Shown: positions 11,500 to 24,446 of the stretch, one piece after another
How the letters are laid out: each line of letters begins with the position of its first letter
Position numbering within the stretch: the stretch's first letter is position 1
Origin: Monoplex corrugatus
Lineage: Eukaryota > Mollusca > Gastropoda > Littorinimorpha > Ranellidae
Assembly: GCA_030674185.1 (NCBI GenBank)
Contig: CM060312.1
Coordinates: 76,945,354-77,009,353 of the forward strand
Direction: 5' to 3'
DNA: 64,000 nucleotides
Translations under genes and position numbers: made by a program
The notes under the pieces: generated by a model
Databases searched by the model: none
Told to the model about the DNA's origin: nothing
What the model saw: only the letters and a program-made list of their open reading frames with translations

Positions 11500-12147
11500 A
11501 CAATGAAGGCGTTAATTTAGACGTGCTGCGAACAAGTAATTTTTTTTCATATTGCAGGCTAGAACTGAACTTGAAACATCAGATCTTGGATTCACACCTC
11601 TGTCAAAAGAACCATCCAGCCCATGTTATAAGTATTAGCAGAAACATCTGGTTTCTTGGGTTTATGTGGAAGAGAGAACACACCAATAAAAAGTATTTTA
11701 AAACAAAATGAATATAGTAAATACAGAAATATGCAAAAATATAACAAATAAAGAAAAAACAGAAACAAAAAAGCAAAAAACTAAAGAAAATTTATAGGTT
11801 TATGACACTGACAACAGCTGCTGGAGTAAGACCCCTCCCCAACAAAGAAAGACAAGACAATTGTTTTGGAAAATACCACCACACATGTTCTGGCAGATAA
11901 TACAATTCCATTTAGAAAAAATCTCAAGAAAAGACAGACAAGATCCAAAATGTGCAAGCAAATTATGATCAACTATCCAGTAATTTTCCATCTGTTAATT
12001 GTTTTCCATGATATCAGATATAAAAAAAAAAGAAAAAAAAGAAAGAAAGAAAAAAAAAAACTTCATACTTGGACACCTATGTACAACTGCAGGAGTTCTG
12101 CTAACCAAATACACGAAATACCAAACCAAGCCTGAACTAAGGAATCA
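11500..12147. other. AT-rich non-coding stretch
   Basis: No domain-bearing ORF, with A-rich tracts around 12,020-12,060. It may be part of the 3' flank or UTR of the minus-strand gene. Nothing further can be supported. Confidence 0.4.
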
Positions 12148-12345
12148 GTCAAGGTGGCAAAATGGTTAGCACAACAGACTACTGATTGGGAAGTAATGAG
12201 TTCGAACATCCCCATCAGTTAAAAAAATGATTGCAAGATTTTTCCACTGTGACTAGCTCCTACCCAGAGGTGAGGCTGGTGTGGACTCATTGGGATGACT
12301 GGGGCCATACAGTTGCTTCTCATCCACTTTAACTGATGTTTCATA
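12148..12345 (+). mobile_element. tRNA-derived SINE
   Basis: AAGGTGGCAAAATGGTTAGC (A-box region) and GAGTTCGAACATCCCCA (B-box region) are followed by a body with TCCTACCCAGAGGTGAGG and GGGATGACTGGGGCC. This is the same family as the minus-strand copies at 5,155-5,365 and 29,670-29,905. Confidence 0.7.
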
Positions 12346-13688
12346 GAGTGTGTTGCACAAATGTCTTAACCAACACTGCAACTGTCATTATTCCTTGGTC
12401 CTGGTTGGTGTCAGGATATATTTTGAAAGTGCAGAGTACAGCCCTGTTACAATCTGTTATGCAACTCCACATTATCACTCTTATCCCCATTCTTATTCTT
12501 ATAGCACTTGAGCAAATGTCCCAGATTCTGTGGCCCTTCATGTCCTGCTCTCATGAGAAACTAAATTTTGGTGGGTTTGGATTTGTGATATAGAGACAGA
12601 ATGAGTGGCATAGGGGTAGTGGCACTGAATCTGTACAAAAAAAATCACTAGGCAAATGAAGAAGAAGAAGAACAACAACAACAACAACAACAACAACGAA
12701 AAAAATTTTTTTTAATTACTTCACATACACTGAATAATATTTAGGTTCCCTTGGACAAATTAAATCAAGCTGGTGATCTCATCCCATAAGATCATTTATC
12801 ACTTTGAAAAGAAAACGGATCAACAAGTAATGTCTTATTGCCCAACTGACTAATTCTTAAAGATTTACATATTATCAATTAATAATAAATTTTATCAGTT
12901 TATTGCTGGATTTTTTTCAATGTCATTTTAGTGTTCTTGGCTGAAAGGCTTACTTCATAACAGGTTTGAATTGTCTCAGCATTCTTGAATAAACATCATA
13001 TCTAACATAATTAAACTAAATGATATGATAATCCCTGGTATGAGGAAGATAACTTGCCCTGTGCATGCCACCAAAGAGCATGGATAACCAAGGAAGATCA
13101 CAGTTGCTGGACTTGGGCAAACAATCATTATTATTAGTTTATATATTTGAAGTGGCAGAGAACTGATTAAAATAAAAACAGATTTTCCAAACAATGATGT
13201 AAACAATTCTGTTTGTATTACAATCATAGTGAATTGTAAAATTACACAAACTAACCTCTTGAAGTTTAAATTGTAGCTTTATCTCTCACAATGGACAGAG
13301 GTAAGAGATCACATGTGTTTAATAATGCAATTAATGTACAGGTATTTACAATGCTTCTGACCATAAGTTAGTTCAGAATAGTGCCAGAACTAGAAAAGTG
13401 TACATTTACTCAGTGATAGATTTCACACACAAAATATCTTTCTCTCTGTATTTATAAAATGAAATTCAATGCTGTACTGATAACTAACGTCTACTTTGAA
13501 TCCTACCTGCCCCAAGTATATTTTGTGTAACAAACAGAGCAAATAAGTTTGAAATGGATATTTGTGACAGCCTACCTGATTTTGTGGCTGATTTTTGTAC
13601 AAAATATTGCTTACAAAGAACGGAGTACAAACAATAAAAATGATTTGAGTTATGCCAACTGACATGAACAACAAATTCAACACGTCAA
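12346..13688. other. AT-rich stretch with no gene seen
   Basis: Contains a short (AAC)n run at about 12,660-12,700 and several short uninformative ORFs. It lies downstream of the gene 1 stop codon on the transcribed strand and could be a long 3' UTR. Confidence 0.4.
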
Positions 13689-13689
13689 G

Positions 13690-13885
13690 TTAAAACCCTT
13701 TGACTCCCACACCCTGTCCACCAGCACCCTGCATTGCTAGACATGCTAGCAAAGCAAAAAACTTAAACCCTTTGATTTCCTCACCCTATCCACCAGCTTC
13801 CAACAGGAAGCCGGTGATAGGGTAAGGGACTTGAGGGGTGAAGTCTTTGCAGTTGGTGGATAGGGTGCGGGAGTCAAAGGGTAAG
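13690..13885. mobile_element. TTAA-flanked fold-back element, copy 1
   Basis: Opens with TTAA/AACCCTTTGACTCCC and closes with GGGAGTCAAAGGG. In the middle, CTATCCACCAGCTTCC is followed by GGAAGCCGGTGATAGGG, so the whole copy can fold into nested hairpins. It also has the GCTAGCAAAGCAAAA segment common to the family. Five further sites are in this window (30.0, 33.2, 56.7, 57.9 and 58.7 kb). The TTAA flanks and CCC-start termini resemble a piggyBac-type MITE; that link is inferred. Confidence 0.75.
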
Positions 13886-14261
13886 TGGTTTTGTTGACAA
13901 TGCACAAAATCTGATGGTAGTACAGTTTCCAAGAGATTACAATTTACTCAGGAGGGATTCATCAAACTCAGACTATTCCACATGCAATACAGCCAGCCTG
14001 CCATTAATGACCTGACAGACTCCTCGAACCTGCGCAAAACCCCATGCACTGGTAGTCCTCATATGTGTATGTGTATAGTATAGGTAGGTGTTAAGCGTGC
14101 ACCACAGGAATGACTGGAGTATACGGATCCCTATGACAATTGAAAAGTATCAAAAAGTATCAATAAATCATTGTTGACATTGAAAAGTATCAGAGAATTG
14201 TATTTTGTGTGTACAAATAATAACTGCATCCTTTGTGTAAATTGTGTAAGCAGTATGATTC

Positions 14262-14930
14262 TTATCTTCTCATGTACTCAACACCACTGGCTAAAACTTT
14301 CTTGTCTGAATCATCCAAGGACCCCTTACTGGTGTTGGCCTGCGACCGGGGACTGTCTCTGCCCGCGTCCAGTGGTGTGTAGCCACGCTGGACAAGGTAG
14401 GAGTAGATGGGTGGGTCTGTTGGCTTCACATCTGCTGGGGGACGCTGGCCGGGGTAACTTGGAGGTGGATGACCAGGTCCAACTGCACGTGCAGGTGGAA
14501 ACTGAGCAGGAGGTGCGGCAACAACAGGAACAAACTGACCTGGTGCAACAGGGTAGCCACCCATGTAGCCCATAGGAGGAGGGTAGCCGGCATAGGCTGG
14601 GTGGGGCTGCAAGCTAGGATGAAGTGGCATGGCATTCGGAGGAGGAGGAGGAGGAGGTTGAGCTCTTGGACGAGGTGCTGGTTTAGGTGCTACTGCATTT
14701 CCATCTTCTTCCTCCTCCTCTTCCTCCTCTTCTTCTTCTTCGGATGACGGCTCTTCACTCTCCTCTTCTGAGGATATGGCTTTTTTGTCAACAGAATCAT
14801 CATCATCTTCTTCCTCTTCAAGGTCCGTCCTTTCTGTATCGGTTTCATTTATGGCTTCACTGTAAGATGGGGGTTTGTGTAGATGGCCAGGACGCACTCG
14901 AGGTTCAATGATCCGCTCCACAAATGTGTC
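14262..14930 (-). CDS. gene 1, coding exon 7 (last)
   Basis: The acceptor CTGTGTCTTTCAG lies just upstream (14,931-14,943). The exon encodes DTFVERIIEPRV..., the first PPSY motif (HKPPSYSEAI), an acidic run of mostly glutamate (14,700-14,760), PPPPPPP, the second PPSY (PGHPPPSYPG), PPIYSYLVQRGY and the C-terminus GVEYMRR, with TAA at 14,262-14,264. The GAA/GAG and CCT/CCA runs are trinucleotide-repeat-like and may vary in length. The plus-strand ORFs here are shadows. Confidence 0.9.
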   Translation of the reverse strand, partial: DTFVERIIEPRVRPGHLHKPPSYSEAINETDTERTDLEEEEDDDDSVDKKAISSEEESEEPSSEEEEEEEEEEEEDGNAVAPKPAPRPRAQPPPPPPPNAMPLHPSLQPHPAYAGYPPPMGYMGGYPVAPGQFVPVVAAPPAQFPPARAVGPGHPPPSYPGQRPPADVKPTDPPIYSYLVQRGYTPLDAGRDSPRSQANTSKGSLDDSDKKVLASGVEYMRR

Positions 14931-15751
14931 CTGAAAGACACAGCATTAATGTTTACTGTGACACAGCTATAATCCTAATAAGTTCATTCAGAACAGCAGA
15001 ATTAATAGTGACCAGAGAACATGTTAACACGTAAAAAGCAATCTTTCATCATTGGCTCCAGATCTAATTACAGCAATGTATTTGTCTCTTATAGAATATA
15101 GCTGAAAATGCAGTTAGAAATGTAAACAATAATACACAGACAGAAAAAAGGTGGCAAGCTATGCCAACATTCTCAAGCAGGGAAAAGGAGGCCATGTTAG
15201 AGGACAGCATTTCTTTTATAAATACCGATGAATAATCAAATCAAATCCAAATGGAATCTTGAAAGAATTTGGAAACATTCTTTTTTCTTTTTTCTATCTT
15301 GCTACAAAGTTCTCTTTTTTTTCCAAAGACAAGTTACAAAATGTAAATGCACAAGTCTGATTAATGTGGAAACAAATAAACAAGCAAACAAACAACAGCA
15401 ACAACAACACATTATACATTCACATATCATCATACAAATTTTACAAGATTTGTTTCAACTCAATGGCCATAAACCCAATGAAAAACAATGTGAAGGATTT
15501 GCATATGCAGCTTTCATTTTCTTTTTACCACAAAACACACTACACACATACCTGCACCCATTCATCCCCCCACCCAACCAACATAAATACATGCATACAT
15601 GTGCTGTTCATCTACAGAGAAAATAAATATCAATGTTTCCATTGTATCATCATGCTTACTTTTCCCAGTCCACTGTCTCTTATACCTGCTTTAATGATAG
15701 CTTGAAATAAAAAGTCCAATACAGACAGACAGACACACACACGGACACGCA

Positions 15752-15790
<39 letters not shown>

Positions 15791-18700
15791 ATCACAGAAC
15801 TGTGAGTAACATAAATTACATATACACAAAAATACATATTTATAAATTGGACCAAACACTTATATCAAGAACAGGAAAGTTTAATGTGACGCCCGCTTAA
15901 ATAATAGCCTGAAAGAAAAATTCCAAAACAAACACAAACAAACAAAAAAGCTGACCACATATCTCCTCTCCTGGCACAACTTCACTGGCTCCCTGTATCA
16001 AAGCGCATACAGTACAAACTAGACACCATGTGCTACAAAAACCTCAATAACGCAGCCCCCGACTACCTGTCAAGCCTACTTGAGATCTATGTTCCCTCAC
16101 GTACCCTCCGCTCTGCCACCGATCCTCTGACTTTTCGCTTTCCACGCACTAACCTCAATACCTATGGTCCACGAGCCTTCTCTGTTTCTGGTCCACTCTC
16201 CTGGAACAAACTTCCTCTCTCAGTCCATCAGCAACCTACTTTTGTCTCCTTCAAGTCCGCTCTCAAAACTCACCTTTTCTCCTCTGCATAAAATCCTAAC
16301 CTCACTCAACCCCCCTCTGCAGCCTGTCTACGCTCGGAGGGGAATCACATTGTTATAATATATAATTGTATATGTTATAATTTTCCATTGCTTTTATTCT
16401 TGCTTTTATTGCTTTTATTCTTTCTCCCCATTTATAGCCATGTGTGTGTGTGTGTGTGTTGTGTGTGTGTGCGTGCATGTGTGTGGGCGTGCGTGCGTAC
16501 GTGCGTGCGTGCGGGTGTGTCTGTTTCAGCGCTTAGATTTGATTTTATCAAGATTTTGCGCTATATAAATATTGTAATTATTATTATTACACACACACAA
16601 AAAAGATCACAGATCTGTAAGTAACATGAATTACGTATACACAAAGATATATACATGTTTTAATTGGACCAAACTTTATACCAAAAGCATGAAATTTTAA
16701 TATCAGAACTACTAACATATAGTATGCTGTTGAACATCACCTAAAACCAAGGGTTATCACTGCATATTCTGAAGACTATACTAACTTTCACTGGAGACAG
16801 TGGAGTGCAACATTTATTTAAACACTGGTTTAAGAGATGAAGATAAGTGTGCCACTTCTGGTTTAACAAGCAGGTACTGTGCTGGTATAAACCTGCTTAT
16901 TTTTCTATAGTATATCAATATTCTAAAAAAAGCCCTGAAAACTGTGTGCAGTTGGTATATGTCCTTGTTGTATACATTTATTTATGTAATATTTTCCCAG
17001 TGAAAATACCCAATCTGTTATGTCAGACTTTCTGTCCATTTTTCTTACTTGAAACAAAATCATTCTTTCTGGGAAAAGTTAGGCTGGTGCAGTGTGTACA
17101 TTCTTTCAAATTTGTCCAAAGGTTTTGTACTGTTGTACATTCCCAAAATAAATGAGAGATGGTTTCTTCTTCTTCTTTACAAAAAGTGCACAAGGAAGAC
17201 TCCACAAATTTACACTTGAACTGGTATTTATTTGTGGGTATCAACTGATGCACAATCTGTAGCTGAAACTAATAATCTGAAGCTGAAACTTCTCTGAGTG
17301 TTTATCATTAGTTGCCCTCTTTAAATTTTTGAAAATACTTTCCCAATTTATGTTGGTTTACTCATTTCACTTCCTTACCATAGTCTGTTGATCAGCATCT
17401 CTGTTTAATAATGTATGTACAGGTTTGTTATATTTTTTTTAGCATTTTCCACCTTTTGTTTTTATTGTTCTTCCTTTATGAGACCCACAGCTGATTGCTA
17501 CTTTATCTTGTATTTTTCATAGCAAATGATTCGTTCATACACCATAAACATTGTTCTCACTCAAAATGTTTGTTCCTTTATTCATGAAAGTGTTAGAATT
17601 ACTACATCGAGAAAATAACCAACATCAGTGGCCAAAACATTCAAGAAATTATCCACAAAAGTCAAGACAGAGTGGCCTGGAGGGAGATGGTGATATCCTG
17701 GTGTGCAGCAGCCACCACTGAACCCGGTGATGCCGGCAGGTGCGACAGGTGAGAATAGAATTTGCCAGATGTTTTATTTTTGTAATACTATTTTCGGCAT
17801 ACTCTCTTACATAGACAGTCTTTTCCCCTGTTATTCTATTCACATTATAAAACATGTGTTCTAACGAACATTTATCATAATCAGAAGAGGAACATTATCA
17901 CACAAGTGTTTATAATGTTTAAAAGTGAATGTCCAGTATGGGTTCTTTATTTTCCCATTCAGCATACTGCATAGTTACCTCAATGCAGTGTAATCTGTAA
18001 AGTTCTGGCTACAGATTCAATAAGAATTTAGTAATATCTGATTCATTTTTATTAATATTTCTCAGGAACATCACTTTCAAAGACAGAAAAGTACTAATAT
18101 CAAATGTATCCCCCTCGGTCATATATTTTATAGGTAATTGTCTTCTAAATTTTGTTGATTTTTCATCAGTTGAACAGCTTATTGCTAAAACCATACAGAT
18201 AATTCCATTTTAGCCCTGAAATAATTGCAAATTTCTGTAAAGTGGATACAGCTTGTTGAAAAGATTCTTCACTTTCACCTAGATAAATGTTTTGTCATTT
18301 ACAAACAGGATGAAAGAATTTCTTTATTTTTCATTTTGATTCCCTTTATTTCTCTATTTTGTCTCATCAAGGATGACAGAATTTCTGCACAAATTCAAGT
18401 CCAACTTCATACTGACTTACAGTCCAGCCGACCACTACAGTCATTTAAGGGCTAACATCACTCTACACATATGAGATACACATATGGCAATAACAGATCA
18501 CCCTGTCTTAATCCTTTATATATGTCAAACCATTTTGTACGATACCCATTTACAGGGACACATGTTCTAAAATCTGTAATGTTTTTACCCACCTTTATTT
18601 GCCTGAACATTAACTCTCTCACTACGAGATTCGAGTCATGTCTCAAGGCTTGTGAACGAGGCTGAGAATCTAACTTGGGGTTTTGAAAATTCACAGGGCT

Positions 18701-21700
18701 TTCAATATTTCCGTTATCCAAAACCAATGGTCAGAAATGGAGTCTTCGTTCATTCTTAGCCTCGTTTCAGGCCATTAGGTCACTGCACTCTGCAGCTGGT
18801 GTGTAGACAATGCAAAATTCACGACACACTAGCTCTGCAGACGACGGAAAAGCAAATGGCCGAAAACACTCGACATCTCAGCGCTCTTCAAGACAATCTC
18901 TTCCTTCAGTGCATTTGGAGTGTGTGCAAGTTGGATTTTATGATATTTCATTCAAAATGTGACTGTAGGAACTGATATATTGACCTGACTGCATTCTGTA
19001 AGATATTTTTCACCTGAAAATTTCTCTAATTTTACTTGTAACATTACTCAGAGGGTCAGACAGTTGAAATTTCAGCATGTTGTACAACAATCTTTTAATA
19101 TATAACCTGCCAAATTTCAAAGCTCTTTGTTTTCATTTGTTTGTATGGGGAATTTTTCTCATGACAAATACAAATGGTAAGTATCAGAGGAACGGCAAGG
19201 GGCATAACTGTACATAGTGAGTGAGTTAAAGAAATCAAGACATTTGCTGATAAAATACCTCAATACAATATCAGAATCATTTTCAAAATCAATCAGAAGT
19301 AATAAGACTGGTATTGTACATGTATTCAGTCTGTTAGCAATACACACTAAAGCTGTCATGTATGATAGTGTTCAGCAAAGTGATAGTGCACCATTTTTTC
19401 AAAAACTGTTTAGGTTTTTCATCTTTTGGTATGGCGTTATTAACTACCCCTTCCTTTTAAGATATTTTCTCTGACTGGAATGTGAAATTAACTGATCTAA
19501 CAAGAAAATATTTCTATATCTTTCCAGAAAACTTTGAGAAATTCTGTTGTGTATATATCTGAACCTGGATTCTTGCCATCTTTCTTCATTTTCTTTTATC
19601 ATTTTCTTCACGTAATTTGGGAGCAGATACACTACTCATATCTGTATCATCTGTGTTTTAATGTTCGCAGAGATTATGATAAAATTCTTTGAACTTCATT
19701 CAAAATATCTGATCAAATATAATGCAACCATCATCTATGTCTAGAAAGGGTATTGCTTTATTCATGTAATTGCAACTCTGCAATTAGCAAAAATATTTGC
19801 TTTCTCTCTATGAGTTAACCAGCTTGTTTTTGATCTCAAAGACATATCCCAGATTGCAGAGATGTTACATCTTGTAATTGTTGTTTTTTGTCTGCTGGCA
19901 GATTGTGATCATGTAATACATAATTATCAAATTTCCAGAAAGTTTTGCCTGTTTCTACTGTCTTCCTTCATATCAGCCATTATCACAGAGTGATCTGATC
20001 TGTAGCTGTATCTTTGCTGCAGAGTATACAAAGCCGTTTCCTCAGGCATTAGGTTTCATTAGCTGTATCTTTGCTGCAGAGTATACAAAGCCGTTTCCTC
20101 AGGCATTAGGTTTCATTAGCTGTATCTTTGCTGCAGAGTATACAAAGCCGTTTCCTCAGGCATTAGGTTTCATTAGCTGTATCTTTGCTGCAGAGTATAC
20201 AAAGCCGTTTCCTCAGGAATTAGGTTTCATTAGCTGTATCTTTGCTGCAGAGTATACAAAGCCGTTTCCTCAGGCATTAGGTTTCATTAGCTGTATCTTT
20301 GCTGCAGAGTATACAAAGCCGTTTCCTCAGGCATTAGGTTTCATTAGCTGTATCTTTGCTGCAGAGTATACAAAGCCGTTTCCTCAGGCATTAGGTTTCA
20401 TGGCAGACGTCTAGTTTACAAATGAACAAACTGTGAGTAGAATGTATACATTTCATTATAAGAAAAAAGGGACTACGGAAGAAAGTTATGGTGAGGAAAA
20501 AATATTTTTGGTGTGTCAAGACTGCTGCTTTTTTTTTTTCAGTTACTCTCTTTAATTACACAGATAGGGGTCTTTCATTCAAACTTTTTCCATTTACTTC
20601 AATCTGTACTTACCCAATACAGAATTAGCCATTTTAAGTAGATCCCTCTACATATCTCCTTCCAGGTTGTCTATATCATTATTGACAAATTCAGAGTGAA
20701 AAAATTCCCTCCAACTTAGTTAAGAAAACGTCAGTATCCATCAGCATTTCCAGACAACAAAAAAAAGCAAAGACTCTTCAGGTAGCGTCTTAAAATTCAA
20801 TTTTGTGTTGACAGGACATGACTGCACTGCAACAATCACAAGTGTAATCTCAAGAACACAGTCTGCCATTACCTGTGGATGATCATCATCAGCCTGAACA
20901 TATGAAGTGTTCTGTGAGGCAAAACCTCTTCCTCGTCCCTGACGTCTGTCTCTCTCACGTTGTCTTTCTCTCTCCCATCGTCTGTCTTGTTCCACCAGGT
21001 ATTTCTTGGGTGGGATATCGATGCTGGATACAGATGTTTAAAAATTAGATTTGAGGAACACTGTTAAGTCAATACAGTAAAAGTTAATGATCCTCTCTCA
21101 AGATGACGAAACAAGAAGCAGTTTTATGCCATTACTGTCTTAAACTACTTGTAGTTAGATACTCAGTATGTACTGACATTTGTAAACAAAAAGAATGATC
21201 ATGGAACTTTGATGCAACATAAAACAAAATCAAGCTAAACTGTCAAATCTAAAACAATTGACAAGAAATTACAAAATCATTTGAAAAGAGACAAATTCTT
21301 TAACCAATATAGCTCAAAAAGTTTATCAGTGAATTTCCTTTTGGGTGAGGTGACAAAGTTTTAGTTCACACTTTTAACTTGACAGCTTTGTCAGTTACTT
21401 TCTATTAACTAACTGACTGCTTTATCATGGGGGAAAAATGACAGTATCTCTAAAAATTGTGCTTGTATAAAATGCAACTGCTGATAAAGTCATACAGACC
21501 CACTGTGTTTTCAAACAACTCTATTTTCATTGTACATCCTAAATGTAACATTTCTTCAGAAAAATGCAACACTTGCCATCATCAAACACACTGTCCTCAT
21601 CTTCACTTGCTCGTGCCATACGACTGGTAGGTTGTATACGCCGACGTTGTGGAGGCTCCGCTCTACCCCTGGACATGTTGGATGCCCACACATCCGATGA

Positions 21701-24374
21701 TGTGTCACTCATTTTGCTTTTGGTCTCATAAATGGAGGTGGGGGGACGGAAAGTCGATAGTTGATGCTGCTCCCATGGTTTGTTTGCACCCTAAGAGAAT
21801 ATCTGATTCATTAACTAAAATAACTGTGTGTTTGACTGTAGCAATAGTTTATTTTCACACACAAAAACAAAACCAAATGAAAAAAAAAGGCATGGTCTTA
21901 AACAGCCAATCTGCTTGAAATTTAAGAAAACTGCTATTAATTTTAAGCATCATGCTCTTTAATCCTTGCATCTATTTTCAGCTCTTGTGTGAAAAGGGAG
22001 ATATATGGTAAAGCAACAATTATCTTACATTAATAAATATGCATTTAAGCGAATATTACAAATCAAAAACAGATCTTTTGGTGACTATCATCACTACCAT
22101 CTACTTCTAATTTCATGCTATCATTTTTTGTTATTTTTGTTATCACTACCATCTACTTCTAATTTCATGCTATCATTTTTTGTTATTTTGTTATCACTAT
22201 CTATCTGCATTAATATTTCAGGTATCGATTATTTTTATTTTTTTACTCAGGCATCCACTATCTATTTTCTTTGTAAGGCTAGATCATTTTTTGTTATTTT
22301 ACTATCAACTAACTTCTAATTTCATGCTATCATTTTTTGTTATCACTATCATCTACTTCTAATTTCAGGCTATCATTTTTTGTTATCACTATCATCTACT
22401 TCTAATTTCATGCTATCATTTTTTGTTATTTTTGTTATCACTACTATCTACTTCTAATTTCAGGCTATCATTTTTTGTTATTTTTGTTATCACTACTATC
22501 TACTTCTAATTTCAGGCTATCATTTTTTGTTATTTTTGTTATCACTACCATCTACTTCTAATTTCAGGCTATCATTTTTTGTTATTTTTGTTATCACTAC
22601 CATCTACTTCTAATTTCAGGCTATCATTTTTTGTTATTTTTGTTATCACTACTATCTACTTCTAATTTCAGGCTATCATTTTTTCGTTATTTGTGATGCA
22701 CTAGTCTATGCAGCATTAATGTATTGGTGTGTATCTGATTATTTTCACACTGTGTTAATTTACTGACAGGGCAACCCTCCACCCCACCCCTAAATCCTTT
22801 TTCCCCCTTTGTAAAGCACAAGAGATTTTTTGACTGGGACTGTTTGTACTATACAAACGAAACTGTCATCATCATCAAATCTTATTCATATATGATGTGA
22901 TGATAGTTTCATTTGTATAGTCTATAGCGCTTGCCACTCCTCAAATTAAATCAAGATTGTTCCAATGGTAGACTACTACAATACTAGTATAAAAAATGCA
23001 GACTAGGAAAAACATAGGCTTAGTAGGACCTCAGGACCTGGCCAGCTCATGGGTTTATGTGCAGGCTTATGGCTTGTGTCATGATCACCATGCACACAGC
23101 ACCTGTGATGTTAGTGCATATGAATTCATTCCGAATGAGGAGACATCATCTTCAGAAAATGAAACTAAAACTGAAACCTTAAAGTTTTTACCGTTACAAA
23201 CTCTTTTACAATGGAGCATCATACTGTACATGCTTTCAGTAGTTCTGTTGCCTATGCAGTACTCAAGTGTATGCTAAGTGTTTTGAGATACAGTACTTAC
23301 ATTGCTCTTATGTTTATTTTAATGTAATTCTTTTTCAGTCATGCATGTTCATGCCTCAAATGCTCAGTTGGGTGATCTGGATGAGGAATGTGGGTTTCAT
23401 CAAGTCTTCTCTGTTGTCACAGAGGCGCTCTTCCAGTGTTGTTCGATTTGGTCACTGCTTATTTCTTTGATTTCTGAGCAGTGGGCTGAACGGTAAAATG
23501 TGCTATGGGGATGGTATTGTACGGAAAAGCTTTGACTGATTTTTCATTTAGAATGAAAGAATTCATATCTTAATACCATACATTTACAAGTGCCATGGAC
23601 TTGCCATGGTGAGAGAATTTATACACCTGGACAAGTCATTGTCAACAAAAACAGTGAGGAGTTTGACCAGACACAGAAACCTACCTTAAAACGTCTGTAG
23701 CAAAGAACAATGCCAAGCAATATCAGGATGACAGTAACCAGATAGATGGCTCCCACAATGCCGATGACAGCATCGTTCTCCAATTTTTCTCTGAAGAATC
23801 CCCACGTGTCCCCATAGTCATTTTCATATCCAGGCTCCTTACCCGCTGAAAAAAAGAGTAGAACTGTGAAACATGATGAAATATGAAATGTCACTGATAC
23901 AGTTCCATAGAAACGTGATGAAGTACAAAAATTAGAAATATAAATCCAATGAAATATGACTGTGTGTCCATGAAACAAAGGAATGGACATGAAATGAAAA
24001 CGAAAATCAAAAAAGGGTCTCATACACTTTACAGTTTTGACACGCAAACATCCTAAACTTTACATTTTTGGAAAACAGTAATTTTAATTAATCCTCATTT
24101 TCAAACTTCCTGATATTCATTTACAGGGCTGTACAGTGGCACCATCATGGTTACTTTCTTGAGGGTTGGCGACAAACTACAAAACAATAACCATTCTTAA
24201 AAACAAAACATAAAAGAGAAAATTGTCCTTACAAATGAGAGGTGTGACTTTTATCTGGATGTCGAAGTTGGAGTTGACAGCATCTCGCCTCTCCAAAATA
24301 AATGACACAACATCTCCAGTGGTGAGCAAATCCTGCTGATTAGGCAAGACGGGAGTTTTGCAGTCAAATCCTTT

Positions 24375-24446
<72 letters not shown>

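Larger units (their letters stand above)
17020..19635 (-). mobile_element. relic L1/Tx1-type LINE
   Basis: Minus-strand islands in order: a block near 19,630-19,445; the RT motif A region LLLLIDFE...FISKCLDFFN (19,330-19,225); VNGYRTKWFDIYKG and motif B GLRQGDLLLPYVYLICVE (18,540-18,460); and a C-terminal block with IPTNKYQFKCK, LCTFCKEEEETISHLFWEC (17,240-17,100). Stop codons and frameshifts are frequent and motif A is mutated (the usual F-K/AFD block reads ENDSD). It is an old copy lying in the last intron of gene 1, interrupted by a MITE and another LINE scrap. Confidence 0.7.

Noticed and set aside
14171..14911. Plus-strand ORFs of 134, 92 and 74 residues
   Set aside because: Antisense shadows of the last coding exon of gene 1, whose frame has clear domain-like composition and splice support.
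20003..20401. CRISPR-like array
   Set aside because: The units are contiguous 57-bp tandem repeats without unique spacers, in an animal intron.
21565..21580. GC-AG intron at the end of coding exon 5 (ATG|GCAAGT)
   Set aside because: It would leave one base instead of two and break the frame of the next exon; the GT donor 4 bp further restores the frame.
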